The translations under genes were made by a program, and so were the position numbers. The notes under the pieces were generated by a model. It saw only the letters and a program-made list of their open reading frames with translations. It was not told where the DNA came from and made no database searches. A stretch of DNA of 54,957 bases from contig NZ_JAMQAW010000008.1 of NCBI RefSeq assembly GCF_023701525.1, forward strand, positions 195,107-250,063. The letters run 5' to 3'. Below, one piece after another: positions 41,415-49,630 of this stretch; the first letter of the stretch is position 1; the number at the start of each line of letters is the position of its first letter. Source of the stretch: Streptomyces albipurpureus. GTDB lineage: Bacteria > Actinomycetota > Actinomycetes > Streptomycetales > Streptomycetaceae.

Positions 41415-42739
41415 AAAGCGTCCTCCGAGCTGAGGGGCGTGGTCAGGGGAAGGGCGGCGGCCACCCGGAAACCGCCGTCGGGCAGCGGGCCGGTGTCCAG
41501 CGTGCCCCCGGTCAACCGTACGCGTTCACGCATTCCCACCAGCCCATGACCCGTTCCGGCATGGGGTTCCACGGGGGTACCCGGCCCCGTGGGAGGGCCG
41601 TTGACGATCAGCACCATCAGCTGCGCGCCGTCGGAGGCGATGGACACCCGGGTGGGTGCGCCCGGTGCGTGCCGCACCACATTCGACAGGGCCTCCTGGA
41701 CGATCCGGTACGCCGAGAGATCCACCGCCTGCGGCAGCTCGCCCACGGGTGCGCTGAGCGCCAGTTCCGCGGGCACCCCCGCCCGTACCGCCGCCTCCAC
41801 CAGCTGCTGTACCCGGTCCAGGCCCGGCTGGGGGGTCAGCTCGCCCTCCGTGCCCTCGCTGCGCAGCACCGTCAGCAGCCGCCGCATCTCGGTGAGCGAT
41901 TCCCGGGCCGCGGCGGCGATCGCCGTGAACTCCTCCTGCGCAGCGGGCGGTAGGCCCTCGATCCGGTAGGGCGCCGAGTCGGCCTGGACGGTGATCACGG
42001 ACATATGGTGGGCGACGACATCGTGGAGTTCGCGGGCGATCCTGGTCCGCTCCTCCAACAGGGTGCGCTGGGCGCGCTCGGCTTCGCTGATGGTCTCCTG
42101 CGCCATCAGTTTGCGCTGGGCGTCACCACGCTCTCGCAGGGCGCCCGTGACCACCAGTACGACCCCGGTCAGCACGAACAGCAGTACATGAACGCCATCG
42201 CTGAGCGTCTGCGAGACCAGCTCGAAGACCAGCCCCGCCGCGCCGGTCGCCAACCAGATGGCGACGAGGGTCCGGCGCGGTTCGCGCAGACCGACACAGA
42301 CCATCAGCAGCAGGTATCCGACCACGACCATCGGCGTCCAGGGCCAGGACTGCCCCTGGGTGGCGTCCGGACCCATCAGGGCCGCCGCGCCCGCGACATC
42401 GGCGCTGAAGATGATCCACCATGCCCTGAGCGGATGGGTCACAGCGAGCAGCAGGGGCGCGGTCTGCGCGGTGGCCAGCGCGCCCGCGAGCGCCCCGTGG
42501 AGTTCGTACTGGGTGGTCAGCACATTGATGGTGACCGGCAGCAGGGCGGCGACGGCCGCGAAGGCCAGGACGTACGGGAGGTACCGCAACCACTGGCGCT
42601 CGGCGGTGTTGAGCAGCGGGGCCGTTGACGGGGATGGGGTGCGGAGGTCGGCGGTGAGGAAGCGCAGCCCGCGGTGTGCGGTGTGGAGCGTGCGACTGCG
42701 CAGCGAGGAGGTCGGCGAGGAAGGCGGTCTGTCAGACAT
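41411..42739 (-). CDS. HisKA_3-type sensor histidine kinase
   Basis: A 442-residue membrane kinase. Hydrophobic segments (about residues 55-215, roughly five or six) form a sensor without a large external loop. A coiled coil leads into ERTRIARELHDVVAHHMSVI, where the His is phosphorylated. The HATPase domain is complete: N box IVQEALSNVVRHAPG, and G box GTGHGLVGMRERVRLTGG. This contrasts with the damaged kinase at 6136-7740. It pairs with the adjacent response regulator, four-base overlap. ATG 42739 precedes the first membrane segment by about 50 residues; its ribosome site is weak. The signal is unknown. Confidence 0.92.
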   Translation of the reverse strand: MSDRPPSSPTSSLRSRTLHTAHRGLRFLTADLRTPSPSTAPLLNTAERQWLRYLPYVLAFAAVAALLPVTINVLTTQYELHGALAGALATAQTAPLLLAVTHPLRAWWIIFSADVAGAAALMGPDATQGQSWPWTPMVVVGYLLLMVCVGLREPRRTLVAIWLATGAAGLVFELVSQTLSDGVHVLLFVLTGVVLVVTGALRERGDAQRKLMAQETISEAERAQRTLLEERTRIARELHDVVAHHMSVITVQADSAPYRIEGLPPAAQEEFTAIAAAARESLTEMRRLLTVLRSEGTEGELTPQPGLDRVQQLVEAAVRAGVPAELALSAPVGELPQAVDLSAYRIVQEALSNVVRHAPGAPTRVSIASDGAQLMVLIVNGPPTGPGTPVEPHAGTGHGLVGMRERVRLTGGTLDTGPLPDGGFRVAAALPLTTPLSSEDAL

Positions 42740-42863
42740 GGCCTGGCCAGCGTAGGCACAAGGCGGGGCCGTGACGTCATACCCAGGAGCCGGTGGGGGT
42801 GTCATACCCCGGTATGACACCCCCACCCAGTCTGCTGGTGGAGCCTGCGAGCCGTCTTGAGGA

Positions 42864-42908
42864 GTTCAGCGCGTTCAGGGAGTTCAGGGTGTTCGGGGTG
42901 TTCAGGGA
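42864..42908. repeat. 9-bp tandem repeat, five copies
   Basis: GTTCAGCGC, GTTCAGGGA, GTTCAGGGT, GTTCGGGGT and GTTCAGGGA run without gaps. Regular 9-base spacing is just under one helical turn. It lies about 125-170 bases upstream of the kinase start. Confidence 0.8.
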
Positions 42909-43040
42909 GATCGTCTTCGGAGGTCGGCTGTGGGACGGTCGTCGCTGCCACCGTCGGACGGGACGGGGGCGAGCGGGCGTCCAGGCCCGTCGAGGACGCG
43001 ATGGGCCGCGGCGCTCAGCCGCGATGGAAGCGGTCGGGGC

Positions 43041-43128
43041 CGCGATGGATCGGCGTCGCGAGCGAAGGGGGCTTCGGCCCGCCAGGGGAACGGTCGAGGG
43101 GCGCGATGGATCGGCGTCGCGAGCGAAG
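43041..43128. repeat. 27-bp direct repeat
   Basis: The same 27 bases occur at 43041-43067 and 43102-43128 (each begins CGCGATGGATCGGCGTCGCG and ends AGCGAAG), 61 bases apart start to start. Shorter GCGATGG echoes occur at 42999 and 43021, so this may be the remains of a larger array. Confidence 0.85.
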
Positions 43129-43177
43129 AGGGGGACCTCGGCCCGGCGTCGGAAACCACCCCGTGCACAATGAACGC

Positions 43178-43786
43178 ATGTCGATATCGAATACCCCGAA
43201 GACGGCAATGATTGGCGATGCGCCGCTGGTCAGCCGCGTTCTGGCCCGTGCCTTCGACGACGATCCGATGATGCGCGGGTTCTTCCCCGATGACGCGTCG
43301 CGCGAGGCGGAAATGGGCCGCTACTTCACAACGATCTTCACCGGACAGTATGTTCACCACGCTCTGTGCGAGCGCACCGAGAAGGCCGTCGCCTTCTGGG
43401 TGCCACCGGAGGCGCAGGCCAAGGCTGTCCCCGACGCGGAGACCATTCAGCAGCTGCTGGACATCCTCGGCGACCGGGCTCCGCTCTTTCGGGAGACCAT
43501 CGAGACGGTCGGCAAGCACACCCCCCAGGAACCGCACTGGTATCTGGCGCTGATCGGCGCGGACCCGGCGGCACAGGGCCAGGGGCACGGAGCCGCCCTG
43601 CTGCGCTCGGGTCTTGCCAAGGCTGACGCGGCGGGCCTCCCCGCGTATCTGGAGTCCTCCAAACCGGCCAACCTCCCCTTCTACGAGCACTTCGGCTTCA
43701 CCGTGCGCGAAGAGTTGCGGCTGCCGGGGGACGGGCCGGTGCTGTGGGCGATGTGGCGTGAACCGCGCCCCCTGACCGACGCATAA
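43178..43786 (+). CDS. GNAT-family N-acetyltransferase
   Basis: A 202-residue acetyltransferase. It begins MSISNTPKTAMIGDAPLVSR followed by VLARAFDDDPMMRGFFPDD, the usual N-terminus of one actinomycete GNAT group. The acetyl-CoA site is LALIGADPAAQGQGHGAALL with the QGQGHG loop, followed by PAYLESSKPANLPFYEHFGF. Substrate unknown. The ATG at 43178 gives the family's expected start; no strong ribosome site is visible. Its repeats-rich upstream region is shared with the two-component genes. A 12-bp stem terminator lies beyond its stop. Confidence 0.9.
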   Translation: MSISNTPKTAMIGDAPLVSRVLARAFDDDPMMRGFFPDDASREAEMGRYFTTIFTGQYVHHALCERTEKAVAFWVPPEAQAKAVPDAETIQQLLDILGDRAPLFRETIETVGKHTPQEPHWYLALIGADPAAQGQGHGAALLRSGLAKADAAGLPAYLESSKPANLPFYEHFGFTVREELRLPGDGPVLWAMWREPRPLTDA

Positions 43787-43912
43787 CCCGGGGATCGGCT
43801 TCAGCGGTCGGAGTCGGGGCGGGATGGGCGGCGATGGTGACGCCGGCCCGGTAGGACCACCGTGGCCCGCTGTTTCTCGCGTACCGGATCGCTGAACTCC
43901 ACCACCGAGCGA

Positions 43913-43944
43913 GTAGCCGGGTCACATGGTCATGACCCGGCTAC
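43913..43944. terminator. Bidirectional intrinsic terminator
   Basis: GTAGCCGGGTCA (43913-43924) pairs perfectly with TGACCCGGCTAC (43933-43944); flanking CGA and CG bases extend it with one bulge. It lies between the convergent GNAT and DUF4429 genes. Confidence 0.75.
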
Positions 43945-44016
43945 CTCGGAAGTGGGCACGCGAGCCCCATGGTTCCAGCAGGCCCCAGAGGTCGCACTCT
44001 CTCCAGGGCGAGCCTG

Positions 44017-44889
44017 CTAGAGCTCGGCCAGCAACTCCGCCTTCTTGGTGCTGAACTCGTCGTCCGTCACCAGGCCCGCCTGGTGGAGGTCGCCCAGATG
44101 CCGAATCCGGTCGGCGATGTCGGCCGGATCGCGGCGGCCCGTGTGCAGGGCAAGCGCCGGTGCCGCGCTCGCCCGCTGGACCGACTCCAGCACCGCGGCG
44201 GCGAAGGGCAGCGACTCATGGACCGGTCCGCTCCGGGGCCCGAACACCACCGCGGCCGGATCTCTGTCCACCCGTGCGGGCTCGGCGGATTCCTCGCCGA
44301 GCAGGACATCCGCCCGTCGCAGCAGCCGCAGATAGCCGTCGTGTGCCTCCGGAGTGCGCCATTCCACCCCGCTGAGCTCATTCACCGCGAAACTCTGGTC
44401 GCCAGCCTTCCACTTGGTCGATGACGCACCCGTCCTGGACCAGCGGAACTCGACGTGCCGCCCGTCGAAGGACGCTCTGCCGTCATACGCCTTGAAGTTC
44501 AGCGGCGCCTCGGGAGCGGCCACGGCGTACCACTCGGTGGGTCGGTCCGCGTCAACGGGCAGTACCGCTCTCAGCTCCTCCGCATGGAACTCAGCCAGAT
44601 CCTTCCCGTCGGCCGGTATCACCAGCCGGTAGGGATCGCACTCTTCCTTCAGCTGCCCGGCCGCCGCCTCCATCAGCGGGTCCGCACCGGGTCTCGGCGC
44701 CGCGTGCAGCACCACCGTCCCCCGCCTGCCCGGGGAGAGAGTCACCGATGCCAACGCCTCGTGGGGGATGCGGCGTTCGCGGAGCGCCTGAAAGAGCTTT
44801 GGCGTGCGGTGTCCCCGTTCATAGCGGATGAGCACGGAGTCGGACTCGAACTCCCATGTGGCTTGAATTCCAGCCAATACATCACCCAT
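44017..44889 (-). CDS. DUF4429 protein with C-terminal SHOCT domain
   Basis: A 290-residue cytosolic protein. Two DUF4429 units (about 1-105 and 118-205) each start with a beta-strand phrase: ATWEFESDSVLIRYERG and LNFKAYDGRASFDGRHVEF. The end, IRHLGDLHQAGLVTDDEFST then KKAELLAEL, is a SHOCT motif, a short helical element thought to aid oligomerisation. The family is common in Streptomyces and functionally unknown. The ATG at 44889 is preferred over those three codons up; the ribosome site is weak. Its neighbour upstream on the same strand is the second DUF1023 hydrolase. Confidence 0.88.
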   Translation of the reverse strand: MGDVLAGIQATWEFESDSVLIRYERGHRTPKLFQALRERRIPHEALASVTLSPGRRGTVVLHAAPRPGADPLMEAAAGQLKEECDPYRLVIPADGKDLAEFHAEELRAVLPVDADRPTEWYAVAAPEAPLNFKAYDGRASFDGRHVEFRWSRTGASSTKWKAGDQSFAVNELSGVEWRTPEAHDGYLRLLRRADVLLGEESAEPARVDRDPAAVVFGPRSGPVHESLPFAAAVLESVQRASAAPALALHTGRRDPADIADRIRHLGDLHQAGLVTDDEFSTKKAELLAEL

Positions 44890-44964
44890 ACACATCATCG
44901 TAGGCGGCTTGCGCTTCTACGTCGCCCCTTCGTCGCTTCTCCCCTACGAGAAGTTCTACGCGCG

Positions 44965-46200
44965 TCAGGCCGCTGTTTCCTCGAAAATATCGCTGCTGCA
45001 CCGGGTGTCCTCAGAAGCGCAGACCACCTCGGAGTAGGAACCGACGCCTATCTCCGCCAGATTGGCCACGCTCTCCGTACCCGGCTCGAAATAGCCGCTA
45101 TGCCCCATCGCGCCAGCCGCGGACATCACCCGCGCCCCGAACTCCGGGGCCACCGGGTCCTCGCCGTGTCCCAGCCCACCGACCTGCAGATGCGGTACGT
45201 CCTCCACCCAGTCGCCCCGGTCCCGCATGGCCCACACCCGGGCGTGCGCCCGCAACTCGGTAACGTTCCCGGCGCGCATGCCCGGACTGCCCGCTACCGC
45301 GATATCGGTCACCCGGCTGGGCAGAGCGCGGGCCGCGACCCCGCAGACGACGGAGCCGTAACTGTGGCAGAACAGGGCGATGTTGGATGTTCCCGGTAGC
45401 GCGTCGATCAGCCGGGTCAGCCGCACGGCGCCGTTCTTCGCGAGCCGACCTATGACCGAGTCCATTCCGATTCCGGCGGGTGCGGTGTAGTCAGCCCAGG
45501 CGATGACCGCGGTACGGGTGTGAGGGGAGGCGGCGCGCTCGGCCGCGTAGAGCGACTGGGCCATGCCCACGGGGGCGCTGTACTTGCGGGCGCTGCGCTG
45601 GAAGGTGAGCAGATTGGTGTCGACACCGGGCACGATCACCGAGACCCGCTCGGCTCGTTCCACATCGCCGAACACCTCGGCGGCCCGGCCGGAACCGGAT
45701 GGATCGAAGGCGAGGATCTGGCGCTCGGGCCGCATCAGCGCCTGGAAGCGGTGGATGCGGCGCATGCTCTGGTGGCGGCCGTCCCGGGTGAGCCGCGCGG
45801 TCTTCGCGCGCTGTACCTCCGACTCCAGCGAGCGGGCGATGGCGGTGCGGTTGGCGCGGTAGCGCAGCGAGACCGGAGCGCCGTTGAGATTGCCGACCAG
45901 CAGGGGGAAGCGGTCTGCGACGCCCAGGCTGCGCGTGCTGTCGAGCGAGGCGAAGAAGGCGGCGAGTCGCATCGGCGGGGAGTCGGTGTCCGGGAGCGCA
46001 CGGCCGCTGACCTTGGCCTTGCGCCAGGCTGCCAACTCGGCGTCAAGGAAGTCGCGGGGGCCGCCGGGGTGGCGTACCGCAGTCCAGCCGGTCGTGGTCA
46101 GCATGGTGAACACGAGTGCGAGTGCGAGCAGAACGCGCCAGCCGGTCAGGGCGGGGGAGGGGCGAGAAGGAGTCACTGCGGAACACCCTAGGAGACCCAT
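44965..46200 (-). CDS. Membrane-anchored or secreted DUF1023 alpha/beta-hydrolase (second copy)
   Basis: A 411-residue protein related to the one at 33680-34738. A hydrophobic segment near residues 18-38 (WRVLLALALVFTMLTTTGW) is a signal peptide or anchor. Shared phrases are VGNLNGAPVSLRYRANR, ILAFDPSGSGRAAEVFGD, VSVIVPGVD, and nucleophile motif LFCHSYGSVVCGV. A longer helical insertion (about 120-150) and a C-terminal tail with two Cys distinguish it. ATG 46200 has GGGAGGG five bases upstream. Not linked to an acyltransferase here. Substrate unknown. Confidence 0.87.
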   Translation of the reverse strand: MGLLGCSAVTPSRPSPALTGWRVLLALALVFTMLTTTGWTAVRHPGGPRDFLDAELAAWRKAKVSGRALPDTDSPPMRLAAFFASLDSTRSLGVADRFPLLVGNLNGAPVSLRYRANRTAIARSLESEVQRAKTARLTRDGRHQSMRRIHRFQALMRPERQILAFDPSGSGRAAEVFGDVERAERVSVIVPGVDTNLLTFQRSARKYSAPVGMAQSLYAAERAASPHTRTAVIAWADYTAPAGIGMDSVIGRLAKNGAVRLTRLIDALPGTSNIALFCHSYGSVVCGVAARALPSRVTDIAVAGSPGMRAGNVTELRAHARVWAMRDRGDWVEDVPHLQVGGLGHGEDPVAPEFGARVMSAAGAMGHSGYFEPGTESVANLAEIGVGSYSEVVCASEDTRCSSDIFEETAA

Positions 46201-46495
46201 GCACCCTCCCGCTGGGAGCGTGAGGCAAGTCACGCGTTCATCAGGGATAAGGAGGGTGAAGGGGGGAATGGCCGCGACCTGTCACACAACGGGTCGTTAG
46301 CGCGTTTCCGTGCATTTCCCAGTGAAGCGTGATTCGCCGGGCTGGAGGCATCGGGGCGGTATCTCCCCACAAGGGGGCTGGAAATCACTCAGGACGCGGT
46401 TGCACATCGGCCGGAAAGCGACGCTGGATACCCGATGGATCGCGGCGCCGGATGTGGGCGGCGAGCGGAGTCCGAGCTTGTCTCCCGCCGCGCCG
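46201..46495. other. Intergenic region between DUF1023 and TetR genes
   Basis: No gene or clear regulatory structure seen. It is upstream of the DUF1023 gene and downstream of the TetR gene, both on the minus strand. Confidence 0.4.
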
Positions 46496-47173
46496 TCAGA
46501 TGGTCTGGGTTCTCCGGGCGCGCCAGTCCTGCGTCAGCGCCGGGCCCAGTTGGGACAGGTGCTCCGCCGTGAGGTCCCGCAGTGCGTCCTTGCTCAGGTC
46601 ATCGCCCCAACTCCACACCTTGCCGGCCACCCGCATCACCGCGGAGAAGGCTCCGACCAGAATGCGGGGGCGGGGGTCGGCGTTCAGATCGAGGCCTTCG
46701 CGCTCGGCGATGATCCCGGCGACCAGCTCCTCCATCTCGGTGGAGCGGCGCAGATGGGCGGCGAGGAGTGCGGGCGTCGACTCGATCATGAGGCAGCTGC
46801 GCATATGGGTCTCGACCGGCGCGATCTCACCGAGCGCCTCCTCGATGTGGTCCCACCCCAGGAGGACGGCGTTCCGCATGGCGTCGAACGGGCCCTCGTG
46901 TGCGGGGCGTTCCCGCAGTGACGCGGTGAAGCGCTGGGTGACGAGGTCCTGTAGGGCGAAGGCGACCTCTTCCTTGCTGACGAAGTAGCGGAAGAAGGTG
47001 CGCTGTGAGACATCGACGGCGTCCGTGATCTCATCCACGGTGGTCTGCTCGTACCCCTGCGCGATGAACAGTTCCAGTGAGACCCGCACCAGCGCGTCAC
47101 GGGTGATCTGCTTCTTCCGCTCGCGCAGCCCGGTCGGCTCCGGTTGGAACTCAACCGTCACCCGGCCGGTCAC
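46496..47173 (-). CDS. TetR-family repressor
   Basis: A 225-residue regulator. The DNA-binding head is KKQITRDALVRVSLELFIAQ then GYEQTTVDEITDAVDVSQRT and FFRYFVSKEEVAF (about 20-65). The C-terminal ligand domain (about 80-215) carries the acyl-carrier-like TetR pattern seen with multidrug exporters. GTG 47173 follows GAGG. It is divergent from a 14-TM MFS exporter across about 147 bases containing an inverted repeat, so it most likely represses that exporter and is relieved by its substrate. Confidence 0.92.
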   Translation of the reverse strand: MTGRVTVEFQPEPTGLRERKKQITRDALVRVSLELFIAQGYEQTTVDEITDAVDVSQRTFFRYFVSKEEVAFALQDLVTQRFTASLRERPAHEGPFDAMRNAVLLGWDHIEEALGEIAPVETHMRSCLMIESTPALLAAHLRRSTEMEELVAGIIAEREGLDLNADPRPRILVGAFSAVMRVAGKVWSWGDDLSKDALRDLTAEHLSQLGPALTQDWRARRTQTI

Positions 47174-47258
47174 TTGGCCCTCAATTTATGGTCCTCTTTC
47201 ACCGCTCATCCACTGCGCGTTGACTTCAACGGCCACTTCAGCGTACCTGTGAGCGAGA

Positions 47259-47320
47259 TGACAGTCACCGACGAGTGAAATAGTTTGTCAACTGTCAGAG
47301 GCTGTCACTAGTCTCTTCTC
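47259..47320 (+). promoter_or_regulatory. MFS exporter promoter with TetR operator candidate; likely leaderless
   Basis: TGACAGT (47259-47265) and ACTGTCA (47291-47297) form a perfect inverted pair 25 bases apart, and TGTCA recurs at 47303-47307. TTGTCA (47285-47290) and TAGTCT (47309-47314) fit a -35/-10 pair 18 bases apart. Transcription would start near 47321, at the ATG itself, and no ribosome site precedes that ATG. Confidence 0.6.
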
Positions 47321-48940
47321 ATGACTAGTCAGACCACCATCGACAAGACGCCGCAGGATGACCCCCTGGGGCCACGCGACGCAGGAACGGCTCCGGCCAA
47401 GGGACTTCGCGGACACCCTTGGCTGACGCTCTTCGCAGTGGCCATCGGCGTGATGATGGTCGCACTGGACGGCACGATCGTAGCGATCGCCAATCCCGCG
47501 ATCGCCACCGACCTCAAGGCCACCATGGCCGACGTCCAGTGGATCAGCCATGGTTACTTCCTCGCGCTCGCCGTCACCCTGATCACGGCCGGCAAGCTGG
47601 GTGACCGCTTCGGCCATCGCCAGACGTTCCTGATCGGCATCGTCGGCTTCGCCGCGTCATCGGCCGCCATCGGCCTCTCCGACAGCATCGCCATGGTCAT
47701 CACCTTCCGAGTGGCCCAGGGCCTCTTCGGCGCCCTGCTGATGCCCGCCGCGCTCGGTCTGCTGCGCGCCACCTTCCCCGCCGAGAAGCTCAATATGGCG
47801 ATCGGTATCTGGGGCATGGTGATCGGCGCCTCGACCGCGGGCGGCCCGATCGTCGGCGGTCTGCTGGTCGAGCACGTCAGCTGGCAGTCCGTGTTCTTCA
47901 TCAACGTCCCCGTCGGCATCATCGCCCTGGTGCTGGGGCTGGTGATCCTCAAGGACCATCGAGCGGAGAACGCGCCGAGGTCCTTCGACATCCCCGGCAT
48001 CCTGCTGCTCTCCGGCGGGATGTTCTGCCTTGTCTGGGCGCTGATCAAGGCCGCCGAATGGGGCTGGGGAGACGGCAAGACCTGGGGCTTCCTCGGCGCG
48101 GCGATCGTTGCCTTCGTGCTCTTCGCCATCTGGGAGAACAAGGTCGCCGAGCCGCTGATCCCGCTGAAGCTCTTCCGCTCGGTGCCGCTGTCGGCCGGTG
48201 TGGTGCTGATGGTCCTGATGGCCATCGGCTTCATGGGCGGCCTCTTCTTCGTCACCTTCTACCTTCAGAACGTCCATGGCATGAGCCCGGTCGACAGCGG
48301 ACTGCATCTGCTGCCGCTGACCGGAATGATGATCGTCGGCTCCCCGCTGGCCGGCGCCGTGATCACCAAGGTCGGTCCGCGGATTCCGCTCGCGGCCGGT
48401 ATGGCCTTCACCGCGGTGGCGCTGTTCGGCATGTCCACCCTGACCCCCGACACCAGCAGCCTGACGATGTCGATCTGGTTCGCCCTCCTCGGCCTCGGTC
48501 TCGCGCCGGTCATGGTGGGTGCCACCGAGGTCATCGTGGGCAACGCGCCGATGGAGCTCTCCGGCGTCGCCGGCGGTCTTCAGCAGGCCGCCATGCAGAT
48601 CGGCGGCAGCCTCGGTACGGCGGTGCTCGGCGCCGTCATGGCCTCCAAGGTCGACAGCGACCTCGCCGGCAACTGGGCCGACGCCAAGCTTCCGCCGATG
48701 CCCGCCGAGCAGCTGGACCAGGCCGCCAAGGCCGTTGAGGTCGGTATGGCCCCGGTGGGCAAGGAGACCCCGCCCGAGCTGATCGCCAAGATCACCGAGG
48801 TTGCCCATGACACCTTCGTGTCGGGCATGGGCCTCGCCTGCCTCGTCGCGGCCGCGATATCGGCACTGGCCATCGGTGTCGCCCTGCTCACCAAGCGCGG
48901 TGAGAACGCCGAGGCGGGCGCCGGCGCCGCCCATATCTAG
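47321..48940 (+). CDS. DHA2-family (14-TM) MFS drug exporter
   Basis: A 539-residue proton-coupled antiporter of the EmrB/QacA group. After a polar N-terminus (about 1-35) come 14 hydrophobic segments. Motif A is GKLGDRFGHRQTFLIG, the D1 motif includes LDGTIVAIANPAI, and motif C-like glycines occur in GIWGMVIGASTAGGPIVGGL. The C-terminus has a linker before the last helix. Such proteins expel dyes, antibiotics or the host's own metabolites. Paired with the divergent TetR repressor. Hairpins follow its stop. Substrate unknown. Confidence 0.94.
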   Translation: MTSQTTIDKTPQDDPLGPRDAGTAPAKGLRGHPWLTLFAVAIGVMMVALDGTIVAIANPAIATDLKATMADVQWISHGYFLALAVTLITAGKLGDRFGHRQTFLIGIVGFAASSAAIGLSDSIAMVITFRVAQGLFGALLMPAALGLLRATFPAEKLNMAIGIWGMVIGASTAGGPIVGGLLVEHVSWQSVFFINVPVGIIALVLGLVILKDHRAENAPRSFDIPGILLLSGGMFCLVWALIKAAEWGWGDGKTWGFLGAAIVAFVLFAIWENKVAEPLIPLKLFRSVPLSAGVVLMVLMAIGFMGGLFFVTFYLQNVHGMSPVDSGLHLLPLTGMMIVGSPLAGAVITKVGPRIPLAAGMAFTAVALFGMSTLTPDTSSLTMSIWFALLGLGLAPVMVGATEVIVGNAPMELSGVAGGLQQAAMQIGGSLGTAVLGAVMASKVDSDLAGNWADAKLPPMPAEQLDQAAKAVEVGMAPVGKETPPELIAKITEVAHDTFVSGMGLACLVAAAISALAIGVALLTKRGENAEAGAGAAHI

Positions 48941-49009
48941 ACCGGTCGCCCTCCCCCCGGGGAGACGTACCCCAGCGGGGTTCCCGGGCGTCAACCTCAT
49001 AGCAGTGAC

Positions 49010-49036
49010 AGCCCCGTCGGTCCGCCCGATGGGGCT
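49010..49036. terminator. Intrinsic terminator of the MFS gene
   Basis: AGCCCCGTCGG (49010-49020) pairs with CCGATGGGGCT (49026-49036), ten of eleven positions plus a G-U pair, loop TCCGC. It lies 70 bases after the MFS stop. A smaller CTCCCC/GGGGAG pair occurs nearer the stop. Confidence 0.65.
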
Positions 49037-49137
49037 ATCGCCTATCCGGGTGATCCGCCCGAATACCCCTTTCGCCGTCGATCGACGGTCGGTCAGGGTG
49101 CGGTCGACCGATTCATATGATCATGGGGGTTCATCGC

Positions 49138-49503
49138 ATGCGACACAGCACCATCGCCCTGGCCGCTCTGACCATCGCGGCGGCGGCCCTCCTGCCCCAA
49201 CCCGCCCTGGCCGCGACTCGGCTGGGGGAGTGCCCCACCGGCGCGCTCTGCCTCTGGGAGAGGGGCGGCTTCACCGGAGCCCGGCAGGTGTACGAGCTCT
49301 CCGGTACGGACATCGAGAGCTGTATCCCGCTGCCCGCCGGGACCACGGCCCAGTCCCTGGCCAATCGAACGGGGCGGCCCGTCACCACCTACCAGTCCGG
49401 TGAGTGCCAGGAGACCGGCGAGTTCGAGACCTACCCGGGCTCGGGCACCTGGTCGCCCCAGTCGCCCTACCGGGTAAGGGCGTTCAAGATCTGGGAGAGC
49501 TGA
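49138..49503 (+). CDS. Secreted peptidase inhibitor family I36-like protein
   Basis: A 121-residue exported small protein. The signal peptide MRHSTIALAALTIAAAALLP ends near ALA at about 25. The mature part has LGECPTGALCLWERGGFTGA, the family's CPxGxxCLWxxxxFxG pattern, two more Cys, and Tyr-rich strands ending VRAFKIWES. This matches the beta/gamma-crystallin-like I36 inhibitors of Streptomyces (SMI type), although many members are untested as inhibitors. ATG 49138 follows GGGGG at eight bases; ATG 49123 would also be in frame. Four Cys suggest two disulfides. Confidence 0.83.
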   Translation: MRHSTIALAALTIAAAALLPQPALAATRLGECPTGALCLWERGGFTGARQVYELSGTDIESCIPLPAGTTAQSLANRTGRPVTTYQSGECQETGEFETYPGSGTWSPQSPYRVRAFKIWES

Positions 49504-49572
49504 GCGCAGTCCGCTCCCCACCCACCGACCGTTGCCGCGGGAGAGGCGCCCTTCGCGTCCGCGGCAGCGGAA

Positions 49573-49606
49573 AGGGCGGCGAAACCCCGAAGGGTTCCGC
49601 CGCCCT
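49573..49606. terminator. Bidirectional intrinsic terminator
   Basis: AGGGCGGCG (49573-49581) pairs with CGCCGCCCT (49598-49606), then one A-C mismatch, then AACCC with GGGTT, loop CGAA. It lies between the convergent I36 and aceE genes, 25 bases from the aceE stop. Confidence 0.85.
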
Positions 49607-49630
49607 CGATGTCCTACTCCCCAGCGACCG

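Larger units (their letters stand above)
42740..43177. other. Repeat-bearing intergenic region
   Basis: No gene is supported. It separates the divergent histidine kinase and GNAT genes and contains a 9-bp tandem array and a 27-bp direct repeat (separate entries). Open frames crossing it arise from the repeats. The promoters of both genes must lie here, but I cannot place boxes. Confidence 0.5.
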
